From CAYXVJ01 sp050309435 (GTDB lineage Bacteria; Bacillota; Clostridia; Saccharofermentanales; Fastidiosipilaceae), in NCBI GenBank assembly GCA_050309435.1, contig JBNRMJ010000015.1, forward strand, positions 1-30,723: a stretch of 30,723 nt of DNA, in the 5' to 3' direction. Positions 25,301 through 30,723 of the stretch are shown here, one piece after another. The notes under the pieces were generated by a model. The model made no database searches and had not been told where the DNA came from. It saw nothing but the letters and a program-made list of their open reading frames with translations. Position numbers and translations under genes: made by a program. Each line of letters opens with the position of its first letter. Within the stretch, counting starts at the first letter, position 1.

Positions 25301-26413
25301 CGCGAAACTGAGCTCGGGCCAGCCTTTGCGAATGAAGGGAGAAATTTCCTGATTGTTGTAAGGTTCGATCGTCAGATCCAGATCCGATGCTTCGTTGGCA
25401 TACAGTTCGATAAACTGGTAGAGGCGAGCGGCGTTCAGAACTACCTGGTTCTTCCGGAACAGAGAAGACAGCGGCTGGTACTGGAAGGCGGTTTTCTCCA
25501 GTTGATTGTGATGCTGGAACAAAAGCCAGTCCAGGACGGTCTGCGAAGCCTGATTGAAATACTGGCGGTCGGGGTGTAAGGTCAGTTCTTTTCCGAAAAC
25601 CAGAGACTTGCCGGAGTCGATCGCATCGATCAGTTCTTCAAAGGACTTAACCTTGTAATAACGGGACTCGCCCTGAAAGCCGATTCTCGCTTCCAGCGTA
25701 GCCATCTCCGAACTGTATTGAGGCAGCTGCAGGGTCATCTTTAAATCCAGCTGACGCAGTAAACCGCGACGTGCGCGATCGCCTGCGGCCGCATCGGGAT
25801 CGTCCTCCGCGGCGAAGGGGTTATGCTGATACACGGCTCCTCTGTCGATGGCCAAAACAGTTTGCAAGCGGCGCATCATCTCCAGGGTCTGGCGATGTCT
25901 GGGCAGCTGTTGCCGTTCGTCGGCATTTGTTTGGCTGGGAGTGGTCAGGGCCGCTACCGGTGTTTTCGAACTTCCTACGACTGCCGTGGGATCGGACGTG
26001 CCGGGTCGCTCCTTAGGCTGAGGATCCGGCGCTCCCGTACTGCCGGGGCTTAAGGCGGCAGAAGAAAAACTGTTGCCGGCAGGTAATTCTGAAATTAACG
26101 GCAGGCGATCGAGTCTCATATTGAGCGCATATATTAAAACGGCAACCTGATGCTTGCAGCAGCCGATGAATTTGGTCGAGGCTTCACAAGTGCAGCTGAC
26201 CTTTCGGGGCCGCTCGCGCAAGTTAAGCCAGATATGTATTTTATAATGGCTGACATGATCCATACTCAGGACCGTAGCGGTCAAACAACGATCCGCGGGA
26301 TCGAAAGCCAGGCGACTGATATAATTGTCGCTGGCATATGCTTTTCCTTCCGCATAGACTTTTCCATTGGTAGCCAGACTCTGTATTTCACTAATCGTTA
26401 CATTTAACTGCAA
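22382..26413 (-). CDS. SNF2-family ATPase with N-terminal SWIM zinc finger
   Basis: A 1343-residue protein. The SWIM motif lies at 74-88 (Cys74-Thr-Cys76, Cys86-Lys-His88). A long middle region (about 170-860) has no motif I can name beyond the SNF2-associated region. The Swi2/Snf2 motor fills about 870-1343: motif I ADDMGLGKTLQ (about 894-904), DEAQYIK near 998, LTGTPIEN, and motifs V-VI GGTGLNL and DRAHRIGQ near 1279. SWIM-SNF2 proteins are common in Firmicutes and are thought to move along DNA or displace DNA-bound proteins, but their cellular role is not settled. Two low-complexity linkers stand out, at about 118-168 and an acidic Asn/Thr/Asp/Glu stretch at 421-460. The start is a TTG with a perfect AGGAGG nine bases upstream. 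It lies 12 bases before the papain-fold gene. Confidence 0.9.
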   Translation of the reverse strand: MQLNVTISEIQSLATNGKVYAEGKAYASDNYISRLAFDPADRCLTATVLSMDHVSHYKIHIWLNLRERPRKVSCTCEASTKFIGCCKHQVAVLIYALNMRLDRLPLISELPAGNSFSSAALSPGSTGAPDPQPKERPGTSDPTAVVGSSKTPVAALTTPSQTNADERQQLPRHRQTLEMMRRLQTVLAIDRGAVYQHNPFAAEDDPDAAAGDRARRGLLRQLDLKMTLQLPQYSSEMATLEARIGFQGESRYYKVKSFEELIDAIDSGKSLVFGKELTLHPDRQYFNQASQTVLDWLLFQHHNQLEKTAFQYQPLSSLFRKNQVVLNAARLYQFIELYANEASDLDLTIEPYNNQEISPFIRKGWPELSFALRAWPRAERPDSEARLTTASSLSRAPKILDFTKAAEPEDLDILELLMVCSADTGNPGENTEAIASDDTNLTSDGENTENTDDEEDAVYITENKYIERTAKPVHLLQREKLLPVRAYAANSYKRSGREVPLRLLTRDASLILFDGQLWLTPLKERAIAALYRSLAQSEDSRLFLGAEEAGVFMSQMLPLLEEEGHIILAQEVLDALLREPLEASLWLDKEGNGISARVEFRYGGYVVDPHPAGKSRPIYRPADVSDAVEEPEHQWRWQLRDENAELKILDYLQLAGFQDHQPAKGKAPRKVGLLASLASSLNTAGESGDKSRTEDAGLFYLFGDLKLYTFLSTVLPQLQTLTRIYYSDRFQNLRIRRLEPVHMKAGLRPGSDLLAIEIEGLDYSPEDLARILSAYREKRRYVRLRDGEFLTLDPDFSDPTLDILAEADSWGGSWDEKTLYLPKYRAVPLQQLLAGDENIHVDVDDNLNLLAANLKEPSRLNFRLPASLNATLRPYQLAGFQWLCLLDYYGFGGILADDMGLGKTLQALSYILHKKEELEAAGHPAKPTLVVAPTSLIYNWQDEARKFAPSLQVMVVEGAKDLRLDSIARIKDVDLAILSYTVMRQDIAELQPTAFSACFLDEAQYIKNPRTQTAKAVKKIQADRYFALTGTPIENSLSELWSIFDFLMPGYLFSLNQFHEAFELPISKAEGEESSASEELRKLVRPFILRRMKKNVLQELPDKIESILRCDMTEEQQKVYLAYIAQARDTFEEMVEEQGFERSQIQILALLTRLRQIACHPQLFLNNYEGGSGKLDALEEHLENLLSSSHRVLLFSQFTSMLDIIRKQQEAAGRKIFYIDGQIPARERLEQVDRFNSGEGELFLISLKAGGTGLNLTGADTVIHFDPWWNPAVEQQATDRAHRIGQREVVQIFRMVSRGTIEEKIIELQEQKSLLVDQVISPGDNFLKQMNLGEIRDLLSYEV

Positions 26414-26439
26414 AGAACCAATCCTCCTCGTAAACTAAT

Positions 26440-26445
26440 ATTATA
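26440..26445 (-). promoter_or_regulatory. -10 box of the SNF2 operon
   Basis: A perfect TATAAT on the minus strand lies 27 bases before the TTG start of the SNF2 gene. The -35 match is poor. It shares a 184-base divergent gap with the promoter of the YtxH gene. Confidence 0.45.
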
Positions 26446-26524
26446 CACGATCAAAGGCGATTCACGTATTTATCTCTTACTTTCTGCGATTGATACATAG
26501 GAGAAGTAAGACTCAATTTGCTTA

Positions 26525-26533
26525 TGGTAGAAT
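26525..26533 (+). promoter_or_regulatory. Extended -10 promoter of the YtxH gene
   Basis: TGG followed by TAGAAT is an extended -10 element about 65 bases before the ATG. The -35 region is weak. Confidence 0.4.
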
Positions 26534-26597
26534 TGACGTGGTATCAAACCGAAGCAGGACAAGCTTCAAGCAGCAGAGCAGAATAGGAGGACAAGAG

Positions 26598-26975
26598 ATG
26601 TTACAAGAGATCATTGGCGCCTTTACCGGACAGAATAAACGGGATAGACAAAGACTGGCCGGTGAAACATTCCTCTTAGGCTTGGTCGGGGGTGCCCTGG
26701 CGGCACTGCTCCTGGCGCCGAAGTCAGGTAAAGAAACAAGACAGATTATTGCCGATAAAACCCAGGATGCGGCTGTTTCGGTGAAGGACGCTACCGTCCA
26801 TGCCGCCGAAAAGGTAGGCAACACCGTGCAGAATACCGCAGCCACTGTCAGTAAAAAAGTAAAGAAAATTCAAAAGGGGTTGAAGAGTCAAGAACGCGAA
26901 GCTCGCGAAGCGGCTCGTAAACTGCGTCACGGTTCGCGCCGTGTCGAACACGAAGAGGCGGATTTGGATTCATGA
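26598..26975 (+). CDS. YtxH-like small membrane-associated protein
   Basis: A 125-residue protein with one hydrophobic segment (about 25-40, LLGLVGGALAALLLAP) followed directly by PKSGKETR, the signature of YtxH/DUF883-like proteins. The remaining part is a long amphipathic helix with repeated TVSKKV-like and Ala/Lys-rich stretches that may form a coiled coil. Family members are stress-induced in Bacillus and of unknown function. The frame is open back to 26490, but the ATG at 26598 is preceded by AGGAGG eight bases upstream and starts at the usual place. The stop overlaps the next start by ATGA, joining it to the DUF948 gene. Confidence 0.85.
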   Translation: MLQEIIGAFTGQNKRDRQRLAGETFLLGLVGGALAALLLAPKSGKETRQIIADKTQDAAVSVKDATVHAAEKVGNTVQNTAATVSKKVKKIQKGLKSQEREAREAARKLRHGSRRVEHEEADLDS

Positions 26976-27463
26976 AGAGCTTGATATTTGGCGGCACGGC
27001 CATCACCGTGGATGTAGACCAACTGTGGCGAGGCCTCTTGACCCTGGCCGGGGTCGTTTTGATTGTTAGCATCGCCCTTTTGGTCTTGAAGATCGCCGGT
27101 ATGGTTAAACGGATCAACCGCTTGATAGACGAAGTCAGTATACCGCTGAAAGAAGTAGTGAATATGCTTCCTCAAACCGTTACGCATGTGAATAATATCA
27201 CGGGCAATCTCGAGGATTTAAGCAACGAAGTCGGAACAACCATACCGGTCCTGCTCTCCGATGTCAGGGATGTGTCCGAAACCTCGGTGGCCATGGTGGG
27301 TACGGTAGCCGATTTGTTTACCGAAACGACCGAACTATTAACTTCACTGCTGCACTTTCTCCGGAAACCGTTAGCCACCGTCGGTCAAGTGAGTAAGATT
27401 CTGGGCCAGGTCAGTAAAGGCGCATCCTTCGCCAAACGTTTCAAGCGGAAGAAAAAGAAATAA
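26972..27463 (+). CDS. DUF948 family membrane protein
   Basis: A 163-residue protein with one transmembrane segment (about 20-43, LLTLAGVVLIVSIALLVLKI). An amphipathic helical region follows with the pattern LPQTVTHVNNITGNLEDLSN, reminiscent of methyl-accepting chemotaxis coiled coils, and the protein ends in a very basic tail (RFKRKKKK). This is the pattern of DUF948, usually found beside YtxH genes as here. It probably stays at the cytoplasmic membrane. Function unknown; the pair is sometimes linked to envelope or general stress. The four-base overlap with the upstream gene indicates translational coupling. A terminator hairpin follows 17 bases after the stop. Confidence 0.85.
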   Translation: MKSLIFGGTAITVDVDQLWRGLLTLAGVVLIVSIALLVLKIAGMVKRINRLIDEVSIPLKEVVNMLPQTVTHVNNITGNLEDLSNEVGTTIPVLLSDVRDVSETSVAMVGTVADLFTETTELLTSLLHFLRKPLATVGQVSKILGQVSKGASFAKRFKRKKKK

Positions 27464-27480
27464 ACTCGAAGCAAGACCGT

Positions 27481-27518
27481 CAGTCTGAATGCTAAAATAG
27501 TGTTCAGGCTGATTTTTT
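27481..27518 (+). terminator. Terminator of the YtxH-DUF948 pair
   Basis: CAGTCTGAA (27481-27489) pairs with TTCAGGCTG (27503-27511), with one G-U pair, and a run of six T residues follows. The loop contains the extended -10 of the next gene, described separately. Confidence 0.75.
27490..27498 (+). promoter_or_regulatory. Extended -10 promoter of the DUF2264 gene, inside a terminator loop
   Basis: TGC followed by TAAAAT (five of six to TATAAT) lies in the loop of the terminator at 27481-27518. A start near 27505 leaves a leader of about 42 bases before the DUF2264 ATG. Because RNA from this promoter starts within or after the hairpin's right arm, it would not be terminated. Confidence 0.45.
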
Positions 27519-27546
27519 ATGAAAAGAGTTGCACGAGGAGTAGTTT

Positions 27547-28674
27547 ATGACGCGAGAACTTTGGGTCGATGCTATGTCAAAGTTGGTAGAACCGGTGCTG
27601 GAAGCGATTAACACGAATCGCTTGAAGGCAACGCTGCCGACGGACTTGAATCCCGATAAAGCCGCTTTCGCCCCGCTGGAGGCCTTCGCCCGCACACTGG
27701 CCGGGATCGCGCCCTGGCTGGAATTAGATGCGAAGTCGCCAAGTGAACGGGAATTACAGCTTCGTTACCGCGAGTATGCGCTTGCGGGACTGGACCATGC
27801 GACGAACCCTGACGCAGCCGATTACATGAATTGGGGAGACGGGGGCGATCAGCCGCTGGTCGATGCCGGTTTTTTAGCCCAGGCACTGCTGCGTGCCCCT
27901 ACGGAACTGCTGCAGCCCTTGTCCGGGCGGGTGCGCGGTCAGTTGATCGCCTGCTTCAAACAAACAAGGCGGATCTGGCATCCGGACAACAACTGGCTCT
28001 TTTTCTCGGGTATGGTCGAGGCGGCTCTCTTTGCCCTTGGGGAGGAGATTGTCGAAGAAAGGATTCACTTTATCATCGATCGCTTCGAAGGCTGGTACCT
28101 TGGCGACGGTGTTTACGGCGATGGCAAAGAACTCCATGTCGACTATTACAACAGCCTGGTGATCCATCCGATGTATCTGGACATGTGCCGCACGCTGGCT
28201 CCGGTCGTGCCCCGTTGCGAAGCAATATTACCCGAGGTTCTGCGTCGTGCGAGACGTCACGCCGTGATTCTCGAACATTTGATCGCCCCTGACGGAACAT
28301 ATCCCGCGATCGGTCGTTCGCTTACCTATCGCTCGGGTGTCTTTCATCTCCTGGCTCAAATGGCTCTGCTTCATGAGCTAGACGAAAGTCTCGCTTACGG
28401 CCAAGTCAGAGCGGCTCTGACCGCCGTCTTGCGGCGCAGTTTGATCCCGGATGCGAACTATGACGAAGCATCTTGGCTCTTACCCGGAGTGGCCGGTCAT
28501 CAGGCAAATCTGGCAGAACGCTATATCAATCGAGGCAGTCTTTATTTGGCTTCGGCGATTCTTTTGCCTTTGGGATTGGATGAAGCGGATTCGTTCTGGA
28601 CGGACCCGGAAGCAGCCTGGACGATGAAACGTCTCTGGGAAGGCGAAGAGGTTTCAATCGATCACGCGTTATAG
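27547..28674 (+). CDS. DUF2264 family protein
   Basis: A 375-residue protein with no signal peptide. It is rich in helices with aromatic and acidic residues, including DNNWLFFSG, the block FEGWYLGDGVYGDGKELHVD and DYYNSLVIHP, and later DGTYPAIGRSLTYRSG. These are the conserved blocks of DUF2264, an alpha/alpha-barrel family found next to glycan-degrading genes and presumed to be a lyase or hydrolase of uronic-acid-type sugars. The activity is not established. GAGGAG lies about eight bases before the ATG. The gene has its own promoter inside the preceding terminator loop. Its last six bases overlap the end of a gene on the opposite strand and no terminator lies between. Confidence 0.85.
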   Translation: MTRELWVDAMSKLVEPVLEAINTNRLKATLPTDLNPDKAAFAPLEAFARTLAGIAPWLELDAKSPSERELQLRYREYALAGLDHATNPDAADYMNWGDGGDQPLVDAGFLAQALLRAPTELLQPLSGRVRGQLIACFKQTRRIWHPDNNWLFFSGMVEAALFALGEEIVEERIHFIIDRFEGWYLGDGVYGDGKELHVDYYNSLVIHPMYLDMCRTLAPVVPRCEAILPEVLRRARRHAVILEHLIAPDGTYPAIGRSLTYRSGVFHLLAQMALLHELDESLAYGQVRAALTAVLRRSLIPDANYDEASWLLPGVAGHQANLAERYINRGSLYLASAILLPLGLDEADSFWTDPEAAWTMKRLWEGEEVSIDHAL

Positions 28675-29727
28675 ATCTCCCAAAGCCTCTTCCATGGTTT
28701 CAAAGCGTTGAATAGAAAGACCGTGTTTTACATAGTTCTGTTCATAGTATGCTGCCAGCATCTCGTCATACCCTTTCGCGGATGAGAAAAGGTCATTCGG
28801 ATCATAGCGGCTCATGAGATCTTCTGTTTCGATTTCTATATCTTCAGCCAGCTCGTTTAACATATTCTCGCAGGAGGCCATGGCCATGAACGCATGGAAT
28901 TTGTGACTCGATTCGGCTGCTTCGTAAACCTTGTTTCGCCAGTTTGAAAACAACTCTTCGTAACTGCCTTTCAAATTGGAGACGGATGCTTTCGCTTTTG
29001 GCATTTTTAGCCCGGCTTTTACCTCGTCGAAGAAGCGGCAAGTGTTTTTCAGCAGTTTTACGGCGGCACAGATCAGTGCTTCTCTAGTCTCGGCGGCAAC
29101 GATTGCCTCTATTTGACTGATGAAATCAGCCGGCAGCCTGTCTAATGCGGCAAGTTCCTCATACGTTCGTTTAACGCCTTTCTTGAAATAGCTCTTATTA
29201 ACCATCATGACGGCATCAATCAGGCCATTTAGCATCAAAGCGGCATGGTATCTTGTAGCGGCCAGCCTATCTTCCACACACAAATTGGAAAAGCCGCTCT
29301 TCGCACGTTCCACATGCTCCCGGGCTTTATGAAAATCTGACATGTTTAGGGGCCTCTCGAGGCAAGCTTGTGCTTTCTCCCTTATATTCGTTAATCGTTT
29401 CAGGGATGCTTCGTCTGCATAATAAAGGATTTTGGAATCCATCAGCTTGGAGATCTGAGGATCAGGGTAAGTACTCATTTTCTCCAGCGCGGACCATGGC
29501 GTGCAGTAAAAATCGTATCCGACATCCTCCGAGCTGACAAGAAAGGTATCGCTGATCGCCCGGCCTCTATCATCATTGATGACGATCAAGAGATCGAGGT
29601 CGGATTTAGGGTGGATATCACCTGTTAAGATCGAACCATACACACCGATTAAAGCCAAGGAACCGGGGCAGCGAACTTCTGCTCTTTGTACCAGTTTATC
29701 GATAATCATATTGAGATCAGCTTGCAT
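28669..29727 (-). CDS. Nucleotidyltransferase-domain protein with helical C-terminal region
   Basis: A 352-residue protein. Residues 1-80 form a polymerase-beta-type nucleotidyltransferase domain: GVYGSILTGDIHPKSDLDLL carries the GS motif (31-32) and the first two metal-binding aspartates (43 and 45), with a third in GYDFYCTP (Asp72). The remaining part (about 120-320) is helical and resembles the bundle that follows this domain in kanamycin-nucleotidyltransferase-like proteins or HEPN partners. A RLAATRYH stretch (R-x6-H) there is weakly reminiscent of HEPN. The active site looks complete, so it may transfer a nucleotide to a small molecule such as an aminoglycoside, or to a protein or RNA. 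A GAGGAG site six bases before the ATG supports the start. The 3' end overlaps the DUF2264 gene by six bases, tail to tail. Confidence 0.8.
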   Translation of the reverse strand: MQADLNMIIDKLVQRAEVRCPGSLALIGVYGSILTGDIHPKSDLDLLIVINDDRGRAISDTFLVSSEDVGYDFYCTPWSALEKMSTYPDPQISKLMDSKILYYADEASLKRLTNIREKAQACLERPLNMSDFHKAREHVERAKSGFSNLCVEDRLAATRYHAALMLNGLIDAVMMVNKSYFKKGVKRTYEELAALDRLPADFISQIEAIVAAETREALICAAVKLLKNTCRFFDEVKAGLKMPKAKASVSNLKGSYEELFSNWRNKVYEAAESSHKFHAFMAMASCENMLNELAEDIEIETEDLMSRYDPNDLFSSAKGYDEMLAAYYEQNYVKHGLSIQRFETMEEALGDL

Positions 29728-29768
29728 CGTGAACTCCTCTCGTCCGGAAGTTATATTGTTTAATCGGC

Positions 29769-29774
29769 ATTATA
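29769..29774 (-). promoter_or_regulatory. -10 box of the nucleotidyltransferase gene
   Basis: A perfect TATAAT on the minus strand, 42 bases before the ATG. The best -35 (TTTACC) is at 19 bases spacing, so the promoter is only moderately supported. Confidence 0.45.
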
Positions 29775-29879
29775 TCAATTGCTACCGTAACGAGGTAAAT
29801 TGTTCTTCTGTTCCAGCCATGCTATTAAATCAGTGTATCTGTCCAACCTTGTACATGCCGATCGAAAGGGATATGTAAG

Positions 29880-30269
29880 ATACCGAAGTATATAGATGGT
29901 TATGTGTTGGTCGTACCGAAAGGCAAATCAGACGAATACAGAAAAATGGCCGAACTGGGACGTGATGCCTGGATCAAACACGGTGCGCTGGATTATTTTG
30001 AATGCAAGAGCGATGATCTTAAGCAACAGGAAATGGGATCTGATCGATCACGATCTTTCGGCGATATGGCCGGTGCCGGAGAAGACGACGATGTGTGGTT
30101 CTCATTTATTGTATTTGAATCAAAAGCCCATCGCGACGAAGTCAATAGAAAAGTGATGGAGGAGATGGACGAAGTCTATAAAGATCAAAGCGATTTTGAA
30201 CCGCCTGTTGAGATGACGAAAATGGCCTACGGTGGATTTGAGGCGGTTGTAGAAGGCCATAAGGCGTAG
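29880..30269 (+). CDS. DUF1428 (YbaA-like) protein with apparent AUA start
   Basis: A 129-residue protein of the DUF1428 family, small cytosolic ferredoxin-like-fold proteins of unknown function. The N-terminus PKYIDGYVLVVPKGK matches the family's conserved start (E. coli YbaA begins MKYVDGFVVAVP), and the end has MAYGGFE like its YGGFE. The first codon that would precede PKY is ATA, where ATG is expected. The frame runs back from there to a stop at 29826 without any ATG, GTG or TTG. An AAAGGG site lies nine bases before the ATA. The nearest conventional start is GTG at 29904, which would remove the first eight residues and most of the first strand. A sequencing error (A for G at base 29882) is the main alternative. 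A possible extended -10 (TGCTATTAA) lies at 29820-29828. Confidence 0.75.
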   Translation: MPKYIDGYVLVVPKGKSDEYRKMAELGRDAWIKHGALDYFECKSDDLKQQEMGSDRSRSFGDMAGAGEDDDVWFSFIVFESKAHRDEVNRKVMEEMDEVYKDQSDFEPPVEMTKMAYGGFEAVVEGHKA

Positions 30270-30324
30270 TATTAGCTTTTTTACCGGCCGGATCTTAGTC
30301 AGAATAATGAAAATAGAAAGGTGA

Positions 30325-30354
30325 TTGACAAAAGCCCATCACCTTCTATATAAT
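30325..30354 (+). promoter_or_regulatory. Consensus promoter of the tRNA pair
   Basis: TTGACA (30325-30330) and TATAAT (30349-30354) are both perfect and 18 bases apart. They precede the tRNA-Gly by 20 bases. This is the best promoter in the window. An 8-bp inverted repeat, AAGGTGAT/ATCACCTT (30318-30325 and 30338-30345), flanks the -35 box. Confidence 0.85.
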
Positions 30355-30374
30355 GAACTTCGCTGCGACCGAAC

Positions 30375-30448
30375 GCGGGCGTAGTTCAATGGCAGAACGA
30401 CAGCTTCCCAAGCTGTACACGAGGGTTCGATTCCCTTCGCCCGCTCCA
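30375..30448 (+). tRNA. tRNA-Gly (anticodon CCC)
   Basis: A complete 74-base cloverleaf with encoded CCA. The acceptor stem GCGGGCG/CGCCCGC is fully paired. The D stem is GTTC/GAAC, the anticodon stem ACAGC/GCTGT with loop TTCCCAA, and the T arm GAGGG-TTCGATT-CCCTT with one G-U pair. The discriminator is T. The anticodon CCC reads GGG glycine codons, which most Firmicutes also read with the UCC isoacceptor. A consensus promoter lies 20 bases upstream. The 3' end runs straight into a 36-bp tandem repeat. Confidence 0.95.
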
Positions 30449-30624
30449 TGGAAGATAGCAAGAGCGTGCGAGTGGCCCGCTCCATGGAAGATAGCAAGAG
30501 CGTGCGAGTGGCCCGCTCCATGGAAGATAGCAAGAGCGTGCGAGTGGCCCGCTCCATGGAAGATAGCAAGAGCGTGCGAATGGCCCGCTCCATGGAAGAT
30601 AGCAAGAGCGTGCGAATGGCCCGC
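30445..30624 (+). repeat. Five 36-bp tandem repeats that copy the tRNA-Gly 3' end
   Basis: Five head-to-tail units of exactly 36 bp start at 30445, 30481, 30517, 30553 and 30589. Each begins TCCATGGAAGATAGC and ends GGCCCGC, so each junction reads GCCCGCTCCA, the same as the tRNA-Gly acceptor end plus CCA. The first unit begins at the tRNA's discriminator base. Units 1-3 carry GCGAGTGG and units 4-5 GCGAATGG; otherwise they are identical. Within a unit, GAGCG can pair with CGCTC. The array lies between two tRNA genes and is presumably transcribed with them. It resembles in kind the 178-bp repeats after the E. coli tyrT gene, which also copy a tRNA 3' end. No ribosome binding site supports the open frames that run through it. 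Confidence 0.9.
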
Positions 30625-30646
30625 TCATGCAATATGCCGTCAATAT

Positions 30647-30722
<76 letters not shown>

Positions 30723-30723
30723 C

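Noticed and set aside
28669..28674. Convergent six-base overlap of two genes as an antisense control device
   Set aside because: Short tail-to-tail overlaps are common in compact genomes and no structure or promoter supports more.
30281..30286. T run after the DUF1428 gene as a terminator
   Set aside because: No convincing stem precedes it; only a three-pair GGC/GCC hairpin can be drawn.
30445..30624. CRISPR array (repeat length 36 bp)
   Set aside because: The units follow each other directly with no spacers, and their register matches the tRNA 3' end.

Overview
The window looks like chromosomal DNA of an anaerobic Gram-positive bacterium of the Bacillota, most likely class Clostridia. The reasons are strong AGGAGG-type ribosome binding sites throughout, tRNA genes with encoded CCA, a peptidase T, a YtxH/DUF948 pair, a DUF1428 protein, an ABC-F protein of the antibiotic-resistance type, and a Cys-type sulfatase of the C-x-A-x-R class. 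This placement is inference from gene content; there is no rRNA or other phylogenetic marker in the window.

Layout. Bases 1-139 are the end of an IS3-like element pointing out of the window, with a hairpin that would hide its transposase ribosome binding site. Bases 150-3922 (+) hold an ABC-F gene behind a possible five-codon leader peptide, then a HAD phosphatase and a sulfatase that overlap by ATGA. A bidirectional terminator separates these from a minus-strand operon (10784 to 3986): DUF4091 protein, MoxR ATPase, DUF58 protein and a large membrane transglutaminase-like protein. The last three are a classic envelope module with overlapping genes. From 11003 to 14193 (+) lies an ABC-2 type transporter operon (anchored small protein, ATPase, permease), closed by a large terminator hairpin.

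Bases 14331-21518 (+) carry peptidase T, a corrinoid adenosyltransferase and a three-domain HemC-like/CobA-like/HemD-like tetrapyrrole protein, the first three joined by TAATG overlaps, followed by an aldo/keto reductase and a family 2 glycoside hydrolase. A convergent terminator separates these from a minus-strand pair (26413 to 21632): a SWIM/SNF2 helicase-like ATPase and a papain-fold protein. Bases 26525-28674 (+) hold YtxH and DUF948 envelope-stress-type proteins and a DUF2264 protein. A minus-strand nucleotidyltransferase, a DUF1428 gene that appears to start with AUA, and two tRNA genes (Gly-CCC and Thr-GGU) finish the window.

Most of this is ordinary housekeeping and glycan-related content. 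The most unusual items are the tetrapyrrole fusion, whose HemC domain has lost the cofactor cysteine and several arginines but still stands in an apparently active operon; five 36-bp tandem repeats between the two tRNA genes, each recreating the 3' end of the tRNA-Gly; the apparent AUA start of the DUF1428 gene; and the leader peptide in front of the ABC-F gene. No CRISPR array, prophage or recognisable anti-phage system was seen.
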